Shown: one piece after another, positions 1-10,560 of the stretch
Layout: every line of letters begins with the position of its first letter
Numbering within the stretch: the stretch's first letter is position 1
Source: Rhodospirillales bacterium
GTDB lineage: Bacteria; Pseudomonadota; Alphaproteobacteria; Reyranellales; Reyranellaceae
Assembly (NCBI GenBank): GCA_016191685.1
Contig: JACPVT010000054.1
Span: 1-43,565 of the forward strand
Length of the DNA stretch: 43,565 bases
Reading direction: 5' to 3'
Program-made: the position numbers and the translations under genes
Notes under the pieces: model-generated
Told to the model about the DNA's origin: nothing
The model's database searches: none
The model's input: only the letters and a program-made list of their open reading frames with translations

Positions 1-2
1 AC

Positions 3-2945
3 AAAAAAAGGCTTCAATCAACGTCGATCAGCTCGGCCGGCGCCTCGGTCATCACGCTGCAGTTCGACCTTGCGCTCCGCCTCGACATTGCCGAACAGCA
101 GGTCCAGGCGGCCATCAATGCCGCCGGCAATCTGCTGCCGGGCGATCTGCCGGCGCCGCCGATCTACGCCAAGGTCAATCCGGCGGACGCACCGGTGCTC
201 ACGCTCGCCGTCACCTCGAAGACCGAGGCGCTCACCAAGGTCCATGACTTGGTCGACACGCGGCTTGCGCAGAAGATCTCCCAGGTCGCCGGCGTCGGGC
301 TGGTCAGTCTCGAAGGCGGCCAGAAACCCGGCGTACGGATTCGCGCAAACCCCACGGCCCTGGCCGCCTACGGGCTCAACATCGACGACCTGCGCACGAC
401 GATCACCAACGCCAACGTCAACACGCCGAAGGGCAATTTCGATGGCCCGGCGCGGGCCTACACGATCAACGCCAACGACCAGATCACCGATCCCGGCATC
501 TTCCGCGATGTCATTGTCGCTTACCGCAACGGTGCCCCGGTCCGGTTGGGAGACGTCGCCACCGTCGAGGAGGGACAGGAGAACAACCGCATCGCCGCCT
601 GGGTGAACAACACGCCCGCGGTAATCGTGAACGTCCAGCGTCAGCCCGGCGCCAACGTCATCGAAGTCGTCGATCGCATCAAGGCACTGCTGCCGCAGCT
701 GCGCGACTCCCTGCCGGTCGCGCTCGATGTCGCCATCGTCACCGATCGCACGCTGACCATCCGCGCGTCGGTGCGTGACGTGCAGATCGAACTTGCCTTC
801 GCGGTGGTCCTGGTCGTTGCCGTGATCTTCGCCTTCCTCGGCGATGCGCGAGCGACGGTCATTCCGAGCCTGTCGGTGCCCCTCTCGCTGGTTGGCACGC
901 TGGCCGTGATGTATCTCGCGGGCTTCAGCCTCAACAATCTCTCGATCATGGCCCTCACGATCGCGACCGGCTTCGTCGTCGACGATGCCATTGTCATGAT
1001 CGAGAACATCGCCCGATACATCGAACGTGGAGACGATCCCAGGACGGCGGCCCTCAAGGGGTCGCGCCAGATCGCCTTTACCGTGGTGTCGCTCACGGTG
1101 TCGCTGATCGCCGTCCTCATTCCGCTGCTCTTCATGGCCGACGTCGTTGGCCGCCTGTTCAGCGAGTTTGCCGTCACCCTGGCGGTCACCATCCTGATCT
1201 CGGCCGTGGTGTCGCTCACCCTGGTGCCGATGATGTGCGCCCATCTCCTGAGCCAACGGCCGGCCGCAGCGGCCGTGCCGCCGGTCGACGAGCTCCACGC
1301 CGAGGCGCAGGCCCTTGGCGCGCGCTGGTTTGCCTGGCTGATCGATGTCTACGACCGCTGGCTGATCGTGGTGTTTCGTCACCAGTCGCTTACGCTCCTG
1401 GTCGCGGTCGGCACGGTCGCGCTGACCGTGCTGCTCTACGTCGTCGTGCCCAAGGGCTTCTTTCCGGTGCAGGACAACGGCCTGATCCAGGCCGTTACCG
1501 AAGCGCCGCAGAGCGTGTCCTTCGCGGCGATGAGCCAGCGTCAGCGCGCGCTTGCCGATGCCATTCTGGCCGATCCCGACGTCGAGAGCCTGACTTCGTT
1601 CGTCGGCGTCGACGGCACGAATCCGACCCTCAATTCGGGCCGGATGCTGATCAACCTGAAGCCGCGCAGCACGCGCGACGCGACTGCGAGCGAGATCATC
1701 AGGCGGCTGCAGCGCGAGACTGCCTCGGTGCCGGGGATCTCGCTCTACATGCAGCCGGCGCAGGATCTGACGATCGATTCGACGGTGAGCCGTACCCAGT
1801 ATCAGTTCGTGCTGGAAAGCGCCCGACCTGAAAACTTCGACATCTGGGTGCCGCGCCTGATGGAGCGGCTGCAGAAACTGCCCGAGATCGTCGACGTCAC
1901 CAGCGATCTGCAGAGCAAGGGCCTGTCGATGTTCATCAAGGTCGATCGCGATGCGGCGGCGCGCTTCGGCGTCACCACCGCCACGGTCGACAATGTCCTC
2001 TATGACGCATTTGGCCAGCGCATCGTGTCGACCGTCTATACCCAGTCGAACCAGTACCGGGTCATCTACGAAGTCGATCCCGCGATGGCCGGCTCGCTTG
2101 ACTCCCTCTCCAGCCTCTACCTGCCGGGTGCGTCAGGCGGCAAGCAGGTGCCGCTGTCGGCGATCGCCACCTTCGAGGAACGCGCCGCACCGCTCAGGCT
2201 CGATCGGTTGGGGCAGTTTCCCGCCACGACGATCTCGTTCAACCTGGCGCCGGGCGCCGCACTCGGACACGCAGTCGATGCCATCATCGCCGCGCAGCGC
2301 GAGATCGGCATGCCGAGGTCGATCACGACGCATTTCCAGGGCGCCGCGCTCGCCTTCCAGAAGTCGCTCAACAGTCAGCTCCTGCTGATCCTGGCCGCCA
2401 TCGTCACGGTCTACATCGTGCTGGGCGTGCTCTACGAAAGCTACATCCATCCGATCACGATCCTGTCGACCCTGCCGTCGGCCGGCATCGGTGCGCTGCT
2501 GGCGCTGATGCTGGCAGGCTCGGATCTCAGCGTCGTCGCCATTATCGGCATCGTGCTGCTGATCGGCATCGTGAAGAAGAACGCCATCATGATGATCGAC
2601 TTCGCCCTCGACGCCGAACGCTACCAGGGCAAGACGCCGCACGAGGCGATTCATCAGGCCTGCCTCCTGCGCTTCCGCCCGATCCTGATGACGACGGTGG
2701 CGGCGATGGTCGGCGCCCTGCCGCTCATGCTGGGCACCGGCACGGGATCCGAACTTCGCCATCCGCTCGGCCTTACCATCGTCGGCGGCCTGATCGTGAG
2801 CCAGATGCTCACGCTGTTCACGACGCCGGTGATCTACCTGGCCTTCGATCGCCTCGGCCGCCGCCTGCGCGGCCAGCCGCTCGATACGCCGCGCCATCCT
2901 CTGGTCGTTTCCGGCGTCGATGTCGCGGACGGACGCCGGCCGTGA
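3..2945 (+). CDS. RND efflux permease, MdtB-like, 5' end cut by window edge
   Basis: Inner-membrane proton-driven RND pump subunit of the MdtB/MdtC (hydrophobe/amphiphile efflux) family. About 980 residues are visible, so roughly 60 N-terminal residues are missing against the usual 1040. The frame is open from base 3, although the first 20 or so bases are AT-rich and do not match the family well. Family signatures are the TM4 motif [11 protein letters not shown] (base 971 onward), whose paired Asp carry protons, and [15 protein letters not shown] in TM10 (near base 2568). The stop overlaps the next gene's GTG by four bases, so translation is probably coupled and the two permeases probably form a heterotrimer, as known for MdtBC. 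The periplasmic adaptor gene should lie just upstream, outside the window. Confidence 0.93.
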   Translation, partial: KKRLQSTSISSAGASVITLQFDLALRLDIAEQQVQAAINAAGNLLPGDLPAPPIYAKVNPADAPVLTLAVTSKTEALTKVHDLVDTRLAQKISQVAGVGLVSLEGGQKPGVRIRANPTALAAYGLNIDDLRTTITNANVNTPKGNFDGPARAYTINANDQITDPGIFRDVIVAYRNGAPVRLGDVATVEEGQENNRIAAWVNNTPAVIVNVQRQPGANVIEVVDRIKALLPQLRDSLPVALDVAIVTDRTLTIRASVRDVQIELAFAVVLVVAVIFAFLGDARATVIPSLSVPLSLVGTLAVMYLAGFSLNNLSIMALTIATGFVVDDAIVMIENIARYIERGDDPRTAALKGSRQIAFTVVSLTVSLIAVLIPLLFMADVVGRLFSEFAVTLAVTILISAVVSLTLVPMMCAHLLSQRPAAAAVPPVDELHAEAQALGARWFAWLIDVYDRWLIVVFRHQSLTLLVAVGTVALTVLLYVVVPKGFFPVQDNGLIQAVTEAPQSVSFAAMSQRQRALADAILADPDVESLTSFVGVDGTNPTLNSGRMLINLKPRSTRDATASEIIRRLQRETASVPGISLYMQPAQDLTIDSTVSRTQYQFVLESARPENFDIWVPRLMERLQKLPEIVDVTSDLQSKGLSMFIKVDRDAAARFGVTTATVDNVLYDAFGQRIVSTVYTQSNQYRVIYEVDPAMAGSLDSLSSLYLPGASGGKQVPLSAIATFEERAAPLRLDRLGQFPATTISFNLAPGAALGHAVDAIIAAQREIGMPRSITTHFQGAALAFQKSLNSQLLLILAAIVTVYIVLGVLYESYIHPITILSTLPSAGIGALLALMLAGSDLSVVAIIGIVLLIGIVKKNAIMMIDFALDAERYQGKTPHEAIHQACLLRFRPILMTTVAAMVGALPLMLGTGTGSELRHPLGLTIVGGLIVSQMLTLFTTPVIYLAFDRLGRRLRGQPLDTPRHPLVVSGVDVADGRRP

Positions 2946-5900
2946 ACCTGTCGACCCTCTTTGTCGCCCGGCCCGTTGCGACGACTCTGCTCACGATCGG
3001 ACTGGCACTGGCCGGCATGGTGGCCTTCACGGGGCTGCCGGTGTCGCCGTTGCCCAAGGTCGATTTTCCCACCATCCAGGTTACCGCCAATCTGCCGGGC
3101 GCCTCGCCCGAGACGGTGGCCACCAGCGTGACGACGCCGCTCGAGCGGCGGCTGGGCGCGATCGCGGGCGTGAGCGAGATCACCTCCTCGAGCACGGTCG
3201 GCAACTCGCGCATTACCCTGCAGTTCGACCTCTCGCGCAGCATCGACGGTGCGGCGCGGGACGTGCAGGCCGCCATCAACGCCGCCCGCGCCGATATGCC
3301 GAGCGACCTGCGCAGCAATCCGCAGTATCGCAAGCTCAATCCCGCCGATGCGCCGGTGCTGGTCATCGCGCTCACGTCCAACACGATCGGCCAGGGCCGG
3401 CTCTTCGACGCCGCATCCAACATCCTGCAGCAGAAGCTGTCGCAGGTTTCGGGCGTCGGGCAGGTGACGCTGGGCGGCAGTTCGCTGCCGGCGGTGCGTG
3501 TCGAAATCAATCCCAGCGCGCTCACCAAGTACCGCATCGGGCTCGAGAGCGTGCGCGCAGCCCTTGCCGCCGCCAATGCAAACGCCCCCAAGGGCGCCCT
3601 GGAGGTCGGCGGGCGGCGCTATCAGATCTACGCCAACGACCAGGCCAGGATCGCCGACGAGTACCGTTCGTTGATCATCGGCTGGCGCAACGGTTCGCCG
3701 GTGCGGCTGTCGGACGTCGCCGAGGTCATCGATTCGACGGAAAACATCCGCAACGAAGGGCAGGCCAACGGCAAGCGCTCCGTGCTGGTCATCATCTACA
3801 AGCAGCCCAACGCCAACATCATCGAGACCGTCGACGAGATAAAGGAACTGCTGCCCGAACTCCAGGCGTCGATGCCCAACGACGTCGACCTCACGGTCGT
3901 GAGCGACCGCACGACCACGATCCGGGCCTCGCTCCGGGAGGTCGAGCACGCACTGATCGCCAGTGTGATCCTGGTCGTGCTGGTGACCTTCGCCTTCCTG
4001 CGCTCGGCCCGCGCCGGCTTCGTGGCGGCCGTCGTGGTGCCGGTGTCGCTGATCGGCACCTTCGGCGCCATGTACCTGTTTGGCTACAGCCTGAACAACC
4101 TGTCGCTGATGGCCATGGCCATCGCCGCGGGTTTCGTCGTCGACGATGCCATCATCGTGCTCGAGAACATCTCGCGCCACGTCGAGGCGGGCATGTCGCG
4201 GGTCGACGCGGCACTGCAGGGCGCACGCGAGGTCGGCTTCACCGTCGTGTCGATGAGCCTGTCGCTGATCGCGGTGTTCATCCCCATCCTTCTGATGAGC
4301 GGCATCGTGGGGCGCCTGTTCCGCGAGTTTGCGGTCACGCTCTCGATAGCGATCCTCATTTCGATGGTGGTGTCGCTGACGACGACGCCCATGATGTGCG
4401 CCTATGTGTTGCGCCCGCACGACGGCCGCAAGGAGGGGCTGTTTTTCCGGGCGAGCGAACGCGCCTTCGGCGCCCTGCAGTCGCTCTATGGGCGCAGCCT
4501 CGGGGTCGTCCTGCGCCATCCGCTGCTGACGATGCTGGTTTTCCTCGCCACCGTGCTGCTCAACGTTCACCTCTACGTCACCATCCCCAAGGGCTTCTTT
4601 CCGCAGCAGGACACCGGCCGCATCGTCGGTGGCATCCGCGCCGACCAGAGCATCTCGTTCCAGGCGATGCGCCGGAAGTTCCGCCAGTTCATGGAGATCA
4701 TCCGCGCCGATCCGGCGGTCCAGAGCGTCGCGGGTTTCACCGGCGGCTTCCAGACCAACTCCGGTTTCGTCTTCGCCACGCTGAAGCCTCTCGATGAACG
4801 CAAGGAATCGGCCGACCAGGTGATCGCCCGCCTGCGCCCGCGTCTCGCCCAGGTGCCCGGCGCCGTGCTCTTCCTGCAGTCCGTACAGGACATCCGGGTC
4901 GGCGGTCGCCAGGCCAACGCGCAGTACCAGTTTACCCTGCAGGCGGATTCCCTGCCCGACCTTTACACATGGGGCCCCAAACTGACCGAGGCGCTGAAGG
5001 CGGATCAGTCGGTCATCACAGACGTCGATTCCGACCAGCAGCAGCGCGGCCTGCAGGTCAATCTCACCATCGACCGTGATGCCGCGAGCCGGCTTGGCGT
5101 GTCGACCCGCAGCATCTCGGCCACGCTTTACGACGCCTTTGGCCAACGCCAGGTCTCGACCATCTACAACCCGCTCAACCAGTATCATGTCGTGATGGAG
5201 GTCTCGCCCGAGTACTGGGCAAGTCCGGAAGGGCTGAAGGACATCTATGTCAGCACCTCGGGCGGCGCGATCAGCGGCGCCCAGGCCACTGGCGCGATCG
5301 TTTCGGCGGCGCCACTCCAGCCCGGTGCGGTCGACCTCGCGCAAGCGGTCCGCAACCAGCGCACCAATCAGATCGCCGTCAGCGGCCGTGGCTCGGCGTC
5401 GACCGGAGCGGCCGTCAGCACCACGCCTGAAACGATGGTGCCGCTTTCCTCGGTCACCCGCTACGAGTTCGGCACCACGCCGATCGCCGTCAATCACCAG
5501 GGCCTGTTCGTCGCCAGCACGATCTCGTTCAACCTGGCGCCGGACAAGACACTGAGCGACGCCATCGCCTATGTGAACGGCGTGATGCGCGAGATCGGCG
5601 TGCCAGCGACCATCCACGGCTCGTTCCAGGGCACGGCACGAGCCTTCCAGCAGTCGGCGTCCAACCAGCTTCTGCTCGTGCTCGCGGCGCTCGCCGCCGT
5701 CTATATCGTGCTCGGCATCCTCTATGAGAGCTACATCCACCCCCTCACCATCCTGTCGACCCTGCCGTCGGCCGGCATCGGCGCGTTGTTGGCGCTCAGG
5801 TTCGCCGGGGTGGAATTCAGCATCATCGCCATGATCGGCGTGCTGCTGCTGATCGGCATCGTCAAGAAGAACGCCATCATGATGATCGACGTGGCACTGG

Positions 5901-6214
5901 AGCGCGAGCGCAACGAAGGGCTCGACCCGCGCGTGGCCATCTACGAGGCCTGCCTGCTGCGTTTCCGGCCGATCCTGATGACGACCATGGCCGCCATCCT
6001 GGGGGCATTGCCGCTGGCATTGGGCTTTGGCGAGGGTGCCGAATTGCGCCGGCCGCTCGGCATCTCGATCATCGGCGGCCTGATCGTCAGCCAGATCCTG
6101 ACTCTCTATACGACCCCGGTGATCTACCTCTACCTCGACCGCTTCCGCCGCCGCGACCGCGACCGCCCCAGCCGCATTGCCCGCGTCATGGGCGCCGCCG
6201 GAGCGCCGGCATGA
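2942..6214 (+). CDS. RND efflux permease, MdtC-like
   Basis: Second RND permease of the operon, 1090 residues. It starts at a GTG inside the stop of the first permease (GTGA overlap) and ends in an ATGA overlap with the outer-membrane factor gene. The N-terminus ([20 protein letters not shown]) is a classic first transmembrane helix. [11 protein letters not shown] near residue 400 and [15 protein letters not shown] near residue 972 are the proton-relay helices. It carries an extra Ala/Gly/Ser/Thr-rich stretch of about 60 residues (roughly 772-834) in the second porter region that its partner lacks; the flanks (STSGG before, VPLSS after) align with the partner. Likely function is export of amphiphilic toxicants, with substrate unknown. 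Confidence 0.94.
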   Translation: MNLSTLFVARPVATTLLTIGLALAGMVAFTGLPVSPLPKVDFPTIQVTANLPGASPETVATSVTTPLERRLGAIAGVSEITSSSTVGNSRITLQFDLSRSIDGAARDVQAAINAARADMPSDLRSNPQYRKLNPADAPVLVIALTSNTIGQGRLFDAASNILQQKLSQVSGVGQVTLGGSSLPAVRVEINPSALTKYRIGLESVRAALAAANANAPKGALEVGGRRYQIYANDQARIADEYRSLIIGWRNGSPVRLSDVAEVIDSTENIRNEGQANGKRSVLVIIYKQPNANIIETVDEIKELLPELQASMPNDVDLTVVSDRTTTIRASLREVEHALIASVILVVLVTFAFLRSARAGFVAAVVVPVSLIGTFGAMYLFGYSLNNLSLMAMAIAAGFVVDDAIIVLENISRHVEAGMSRVDAALQGAREVGFTVVSMSLSLIAVFIPILLMSGIVGRLFREFAVTLSIAILISMVVSLTTTPMMCAYVLRPHDGRKEGLFFRASERAFGALQSLYGRSLGVVLRHPLLTMLVFLATVLLNVHLYVTIPKGFFPQQDTGRIVGGIRADQSISFQAMRRKFRQFMEIIRADPAVQSVAGFTGGFQTNSGFVFATLKPLDERKESADQVIARLRPRLAQVPGAVLFLQSVQDIRVGGRQANAQYQFTLQADSLPDLYTWGPKLTEALKADQSVITDVDSDQQQRGLQVNLTIDRDAASRLGVSTRSISATLYDAFGQRQVSTIYNPLNQYHVVMEVSPEYWASPEGLKDIYVSTSGGAISGAQATGAIVSAAPLQPGAVDLAQAVRNQRTNQIAVSGRGSASTGAAVSTTPETMVPLSSVTRYEFGTTPIAVNHQGLFVASTISFNLAPDKTLSDAIAYVNGVMREIGVPATIHGSFQGTARAFQQSASNQLLLVLAALAAVYIVLGILYESYIHPLTILSTLPSAGIGALLALRFAGVEFSIIAMIGVLLLIGIVKKNAIMMIDVALERERNEGLDPRVAIYEACLLRFRPILMTTMAAILGALPLALGFGEGAELRRPLGISIIGGLIVSQILTLYTTPVIYLYLDRFRRRDRDRPSRIARVMGAAGAPA

Positions 6215-7692
6215 GGCGGATCGCGGCTTTGCTTTGTCTCCTGTCCGTGGCGGGTTGTCTGGTCGGGCCTGATTACCAACGGCCGCCGCCTGCCACGGCG
6301 CCGACGGCCGAATTCAAGGAAGGCGGGATCGATTTCCGTCCGGCCGTGCCTCGGGACGCGGTCGATCGCGGTCCGTGGTGGCAGATCTACGGCGATCCGT
6401 CGCTCGACCGGCTGGCGGCCCAGGTCGACATCTCCAACCAGACGCTGAAGGCCTCCGAAGCGGCCTATCGCCAGGCGCGCGCGCTCGTCCGCCAGGACCA
6501 GTCGGGCCTCTATCCGACGATCACCGCCGATGCCAGCGCCCAGCAGACCGGCTCGGGCAACCAACGCGGCAGCGGCACGACCACCACCATCATCACGACC
6601 AACCAGAGCGGCAATGTCACCAGCTCCACGAGCCAATACTCCGGCGGCGGCGTGCTCACCTGGGAGATCAATGTCTGGGGCAGCATCCGTCGCACCATCG
6701 AAAGCGATTCGGCGGCGGCCCAGGCCAGCGCCGGCGATCTCGCCGCGGCGCGTCTGTCGGCGCAGGCCGATGTCGCGATCAACTATTTCTCGGTGCGCGT
6801 CTCCGACCAGCGCACCCGGCTCTACCAGGAGACGGTCGCGGCATATGGGCGGTCCCTGCAGATCGTGCAGAACCAGGTCGATGCCGGGATCGCCTCGCGC
6901 GTCGATCTGACCCAGGCGCAGACCCTCTACCAGCAGGCGCGATCGCTTCTGGTGGCCGAGGGCATTACGCGGGCGCAATTCGAGCACGCGATCGCGGTGC
7001 TGATCGGCAAGACACCCGCCGAGTTCAGCCTCGAGCCCGGGCAGCCGCCACGGGAGGTGCCGACGGTCGATGCCGGTGTCCCGTCGGCGCTGCTGGAGAG
7101 ACGGCCCGATATCGCCTCCGCCGAGCGGTTGATGGCCTCGGCCAATGCCAGGATCGGTGTGGCACAGGCGGCCTACTATCCGAGCATCTCGCTGGGCGGC
7201 GCCATCACGTTCCTGAGCGGCGGATTGGGCACGTTGTTTCAGCTCGGGTCGTCGGTGTGGTCGCTCGGGCCGCAGCTTGCCGCCACGTTGATCGACGGCG
7301 GCGCGCGCGCCGCCCAGGTCGAGGGCGCGCGGGCCAACTACGACGCCACCGTGGCGACCTACCGCCAGACCATTCTGACCGCCTTCCAGCAGGTCGAGGA
7401 CGCCCTCGTCCAGCAACGGCTTCTTGTGCAGCAGGAGCAGATCCAGCGCGCCGCGGTCGCCGCCGCGCGCGAGGCCGAGCGGCTGTCGCTCAACCAGTAC
7501 CGGATCGGCACCATCCCCTATACGACCGTGGTGCAGACCCAGACATCGGCGCTCTCGGCCGAGCAGACCCTGCTCAACATTCGGCTGAGCCGCCTGGTCG
7601 CCAGCGCCAACCTCGTGAAGGCGCTGGGCGGTGGCTGGCGCGAAGCCGATCTGCCACCACCGACACCGATCGGCGGCCTTACCAAGCGCTGA
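6211..7692 (+). CDS. Outer-membrane efflux lipoprotein, NodT/OprM family
   Basis: TolC-like outer-membrane channel protein of 493 residues that would complete the tripartite pump with the two RND permeases. The N-terminus is a lipoprotein signal ([16 protein letters not shown], with Cys16 as the lipid-modified residue), followed by VGPDYQRPP, the standard opening of the NodT family. Two OEP repeats are recognisable by their long Gln/Ala-rich helices (near residues 215-265 and 390-480) and by the conserved LLERRPDIASAERLMASANARIG segment split by the repeat boundary. The ATG overlaps the permease stop by four bases, so it is the third gene of one operon. The next gene starts 35 bases downstream and may be read through. 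Confidence 0.94.
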   Translation: MRRIAALLCLLSVAGCLVGPDYQRPPPATAPTAEFKEGGIDFRPAVPRDAVDRGPWWQIYGDPSLDRLAAQVDISNQTLKASEAAYRQARALVRQDQSGLYPTITADASAQQTGSGNQRGSGTTTTIITTNQSGNVTSSTSQYSGGGVLTWEINVWGSIRRTIESDSAAAQASAGDLAAARLSAQADVAINYFSVRVSDQRTRLYQETVAAYGRSLQIVQNQVDAGIASRVDLTQAQTLYQQARSLLVAEGITRAQFEHAIAVLIGKTPAEFSLEPGQPPREVPTVDAGVPSALLERRPDIASAERLMASANARIGVAQAAYYPSISLGGAITFLSGGLGTLFQLGSSVWSLGPQLAATLIDGGARAAQVEGARANYDATVATYRQTILTAFQQVEDALVQQRLLVQQEQIQRAAVAAAREAERLSLNQYRIGTIPYTTVVQTQTSALSAEQTLLNIRLSRLVASANLVKALGGGWREADLPPPTPIGGLTKR

Positions 7693-7727
7693 GGCGATTC
7701 CCTTCCAAATCGCCGTATACTCGCGTC

Positions 7728-8810
7728 ATGGCGGAACCCGCGATCCGCAAGATCATCCATGTCGACATGGATGCCTTCTATGCGTCCGTGGAGCAGCGCG
7801 ACGATCCCGCTCTGCGTGGCCGGCCCGTGGCGGTGGGCGGGCGCGAGCGCGGCGTGGTGATGGCGGCGAGCTACGAGGCGCGTGCGTTCGGCGTGCGTTC
7901 GGCCATGCCCTCGGCGACGGCCAAGCGGGCGTGCGCCGAACTGGTGTTCGTGAAACCGCGCTTCGATGTCTACAAGGAAGTGTCGCGCCAGATCCGGGCC
8001 ATCTTCCTCGACTACACGCCGCTCGTCGAACCGCTGTCGCTCGACGAGGCCTATCTCGACGTCACGACCAACCTCAAGGGCATGCCGCTGGCCTCGGAAA
8101 TCGCCCGGGAGATCCGCGCCAGGATCCTGGAAACGACAGGCCTCACCGCCTCGGCCGGCATCTCCTACAACAAGTTCCTGGCCAAGCTGGCGTCGGACTA
8201 CCGCAAGCCCAACGGGCAGTACGTCATTCCGCCGGAGAAAGGCCCGGCCTTCGTCGAAAGCCTGGCGGTGGGGAAATTCCACGGCGTCGGTCCCGCGACC
8301 GAGGCCAAGATGAAGCGGCTCGGCATCCACACCGGTGCCGACCTCAAGGCCCAGACGCTGGAGTTCCTGCAGGAATATTTCGGCAAGTCGGGCGCCTACT
8401 ACCACGCCATCGCCCGCGGTCAGGACGGGCGACAGGTGGTGCCCAACCGGCCGCGCAAGTCGGTTGGTTCGGAGACGACCTTCATGCAGGATCTCGACCG
8501 TCCGGCGGAGATCGAGGCCGGCGTCGCCTCGGTCCTCGAGGATGTCTGGAGCTACTGCGAGAAGAACGGCATTGCCGGTCGGACGGTGACGGTGAAGGTC
8601 AAGTACGCCGATTTCCAGATCGTGACGCGCAGCCGCACCCTGCTCGAACCGCCCGCCGACAAGGCCGCCCTGGAGCGTGTCAGCGTCGAGCTGGTGCGTT
8701 CGATCTTCCCGCTCGAAAAGAAGGTGCGACTGCTCGGCGTGTCGTTGCACAACCTCTACCCGCGGGACGAGGCCACGCCGCCGCCGCAACTCACGCTGGG
8801 CCTGGCCTGA
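7728..8810 (+). CDS. dinB: DNA polymerase IV (Y-family)
   Basis: Error-prone translesion polymerase, 360 residues. The N-terminus has the Y-family active site (HVDMDAFYASVEQ, catalytic Asp13) and SLDEAYLD with Asp106 and Glu107. The KFLAKLASDYRKPNGQ palm/thumb motif and the little-finger region follow. The extreme C-terminus QLTLGLA matches the beta-clamp binding peptide of Pol IV (QLVLGL in E. coli). I chose the ATG at 7728 because the canonical RKIIHVDMDAFYAS begins just after it; the reading frame is open further upstream across the preceding gene but that part is out-of-frame shadow. The gene sits 35 bases after the efflux operon. No LexA box was identified by eye. Confidence 0.95.
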   Translation: MAEPAIRKIIHVDMDAFYASVEQRDDPALRGRPVAVGGRERGVVMAASYEARAFGVRSAMPSATAKRACAELVFVKPRFDVYKEVSRQIRAIFLDYTPLVEPLSLDEAYLDVTTNLKGMPLASEIAREIRARILETTGLTASAGISYNKFLAKLASDYRKPNGQYVIPPEKGPAFVESLAVGKFHGVGPATEAKMKRLGIHTGADLKAQTLEFLQEYFGKSGAYYHAIARGQDGRQVVPNRPRKSVGSETTFMQDLDRPAEIEAGVASVLEDVWSYCEKNGIAGRTVTVKVKYADFQIVTRSRTLLEPPADKAALERVSVELVRSIFPLEKKVRLLGVSLHNLYPRDEATPPPQLTLGLA

Positions 8811-8952
8811 ACGTCGGAAGCCGAGTGCAGTCATTGCCAGCACTTGCTCACGCAGTTGCAATGAGCAGGTTCAACAGGTTTGTGCTATGGATTCTGCCAA
8901 GCTGACGCTTAATCCGCGTCGGCCTTTTCTTTGGCCATGCCCCGCCCGGCGT

Positions 8953-8991
8953 GAGGAGGTTTTCCGACACGGGGTGTCGGCAAAAAGCCTC
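8953..8991. repeat. Interrupted inverted repeat in the dinB-secB gap
   Basis: The 255-base gap between the convergent dinB and secB genes has no convincing gene. Within it lies a perfect 7-base stem, CCGACAC (8964-8970) with GTGTCGG (8974-8980), around a GGG loop, extended by TTTT/AAAA and GAGG/CCTC arms. The flanks are T-rich before and A-rich after the stem on both strands, the reverse of a rho-independent terminator, so its role is unknown. A weaker pair, TCATTGC (8831-8837) with GCAATGA (8859-8865), lies nearby. Confidence 0.5.
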
Positions 8992-9029
8992 GGCCGCGAT
9001 GTCAAAGGTGGGCGCCGCTCAGGACAACG

Positions 9030-9050
9030 GCTCTCCGGCGTGCGGAGAGC
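9030..9050 (-). terminator. Possible secB hairpin terminator
   Basis: GCTCTCC (9030-9036) pairs with GGAGAGC (9044-9050) around a 7-base loop, 16 bases past the secB stop. There is no U-tract, so this may only be a 3' stabilising hairpin. Confidence 0.3.
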
Positions 9051-9065
9051 TGCAGCCATCCCGCT

Positions 9066-9578
9066 CTAGGCGTGCCCGACCGGGCCGTCGGCGACGCCCG
9101 GCATCCGGCCGCCGTTGGCTTCGAGCTGCTGGCGGTAGAGGGCCACGAAATCGACCGGGGCGATGTTGAGTGGCGGGAAGCCCGCCTCGCGCGTGGCATT
9201 GGCCACGACGGCGCGGGCGAACGGGAACAGCAGGCGCGGCGTCTCGATGAACAGCAGCGGCCCGTAGGCCTCCTGCGGCAGCTCGCCCAGCGACACGGTG
9301 CCGGCATAGACCAGCTCGAGCATGAACAGCGGTTCCTTCTCGGGCGTCTGGGCGCTGGCCTCGATCGTCAGTGCGACCTCGAAGGTCTTGGCGTCGAACT
9401 GGCGGTTGGTCACCTGGACGTTGAGCGTGAGCTGCGGCTGGGTCTGCTCGATTAGGCTCTGCGGCGCGCGCGGGTTCTCGAAGCTGAAATCCTTGATGTA
9501 CTGGCCGTGCATGGTGAGCGGTGCTGCGGCCTGGGGCTGGTCGGCGGCAGGCTTGGCGGGCGGGGGCGTGGTCGTCAT
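9066..9578 (-). CDS. secB: Protein-export chaperone SecB
   Basis: Cytosolic tetrameric chaperone that keeps preproteins unfolded and hands them to SecA. The 170-residue product is of normal length. After a Pro/Ala-rich N-terminus, typical of alphaproteobacterial SecB, come the family blocks GQYIKDFSFENPRAP, PQLTLNVQV, the LELVYAGTVSL strand, and the very conserved FPFARAVVANATREAGFPPL followed by DFVALY. It is transcribed away from the amidotransferase-like gene, with a 160-base shared upstream region. The start at 9578 is followed by MTTTPPP and leaves the conserved core intact. Confidence 0.96.
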   Translation of the reverse strand: MTTTPPPAKPAADQPQAAAPLTMHGQYIKDFSFENPRAPQSLIEQTQPQLTLNVQVTNRQFDAKTFEVALTIEASAQTPEKEPLFMLELVYAGTVSLGELPQEAYGPLLFIETPRLLFPFARAVVANATREAGFPPLNIAPVDFVALYRQQLEANGGRMPGVADGPVGHA

Positions 9579-9677
9579 GGCGCACTTTCACTCGGTTGGG
9601 CACGGGGGTCGGCGGCGCGGGCGGTACCATGCAGGGCTGCACTGCACAAGGCGCGGGCAGGAGCGCCCGCGGGGCAA

Positions 9678-9706
9678 TTGCCAAGGGACCCGCCGTTGGC
9701 GATGAT
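9678..9706 (+). promoter_or_regulatory. Candidate sigma-70-type promoter for the amidotransferase-dioxygenase pair
   Basis: TTGCCA (9678-9683) and GATGAT (9701-9706) are separated by 17 bases and match the -35 and -10 consensus at 5/6 and 4/6 positions. The spacing to the ATG at 9739 allows a leader of about 25 bases. Found by eye only. Confidence 0.35.
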
Positions 9707-9738
9707 AAACCCTTCTAATTGCGGGATTTGGCACAACT

Positions 9739-10557
9739 ATGGATCGGTCTTCTCTGCGGCCTCTCGTGGGCGTTTCCGCCTGCCTCAAGGAAAACGGGCG
9801 GGGCGGCTGGCATCACACGGTGGGCGAGAAATACGTCCAGGCGGCGGTCCGCGCCGTCGGCGCCCTGCCGATTCTGATCCCGGCGATCGGGCCCGAGTTC
9901 GATGGCGAGCCGGGCTTCATCGCCGCCCTCGATCGCCTGCTCGACGGGCTCGACGGCGTGCTGCTGACCGGCAGCCCGTCCAATGTCGAGCCGCACCACT
10001 ATGGCAAGCAGAGCCGCGAGGGCACGCTGCACGATCCGGCGCGCGACGCCACGACCCTGCCGCTGATCCGGCACACGATCGAGCGCGGCGTGCCGCTGTT
10101 CGCGATCTGCCGCGGCCTGCAGGAGGTGAACGTGGCGCTGGGCGGCTCGCTGCACCAGCACGTGCACGAGGTCGAAGGCCGGCGCGACCATCGCTCGCCC
10201 AAGTCGCCCGACATGGACGTGAACTACGCGCCGACGCACGACATCGACGTCGTCGAGGGCGGCATGCTGCACCGCCTGCTGGGCGAGCGCCGCGTCAGGG
10301 TGAACTCGCTGCACGCGCAAGGCGTCGATGTGCTGGCGCCGCGCGCCAGGCTCGAGGCCGTCTGCTGCGAGGACGGCCAGGTCGAGGCGCTGAGCATACC
10401 CGATGCGCCGGGCTTCGCGCTCGCGCTGCAATGGCACCCCGAATACAAGGCGCTCGAAAATCCGGTCTCGATGAAGGTGTTCGCAGCCTTTGCCGCCGCC
10501 TGCCGCGCCCGTGCCGCCGCCCGGATGGGTGTCCCGTTGCGCGCCGCCGCCGAGTAG
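9739..10557 (+). CDS. Class-I glutamine amidotransferase-like hydrolase (peptidase C26, PuuD type)
   Basis: A 272-residue cytosolic hydrolase of the gamma-glutamyl hydrolase/PuuD family, which cleaves gamma-glutamyl amide bonds. The triad is visible: Cys124 in FAICRGLQE, and His233 with Glu235 in LQWHPEY. The LLTGSPSNVEPHHYG segment is the family's substrate-loop region, and VNSLHAQGVD matches the conserved NSxHHQ-like block, here with Ala in place of the second His. The stop is three bases before the start of the gentisate-type dioxygenase gene, so the two are almost certainly one transcription unit. The partner suggests a gamma-glutamylated aromatic or amino-aromatic substrate rather than the usual gamma-glutamyl-GABA; that is inference. 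Confidence 0.88.
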   Translation: MDRSSLRPLVGVSACLKENGRGGWHHTVGEKYVQAAVRAVGALPILIPAIGPEFDGEPGFIAALDRLLDGLDGVLLTGSPSNVEPHHYGKQSREGTLHDPARDATTLPLIRHTIERGVPLFAICRGLQEVNVALGGSLHQHVHEVEGRRDHRSPKSPDMDVNYAPTHDIDVVEGGMLHRLLGERRVRVNSLHAQGVDVLAPRARLEAVCCEDGQVEALSIPDAPGFALALQWHPEYKALENPVSMKVFAAFAAACRARAAARMGVPLRAAAE

Positions 10558-10560
10558 CCG

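Noticed and set aside
2834-5740. A very long open frame on the minus strand, opposite the RND permease genes (and a similar one at 18-1382)
   Set aside because: The product is rich in Arg, Asp, Gly and His with no domain, and lies entirely antisense to well-conserved permease genes. In GC-rich DNA such shadow frames are expected.
8887-9069. A 60-residue open frame in the dinB-secB gap on the plus strand
   Set aside because: No ribosome site, Arg-rich composition without recognisable family, and overlap with two hairpins. I treat it as noncoding.
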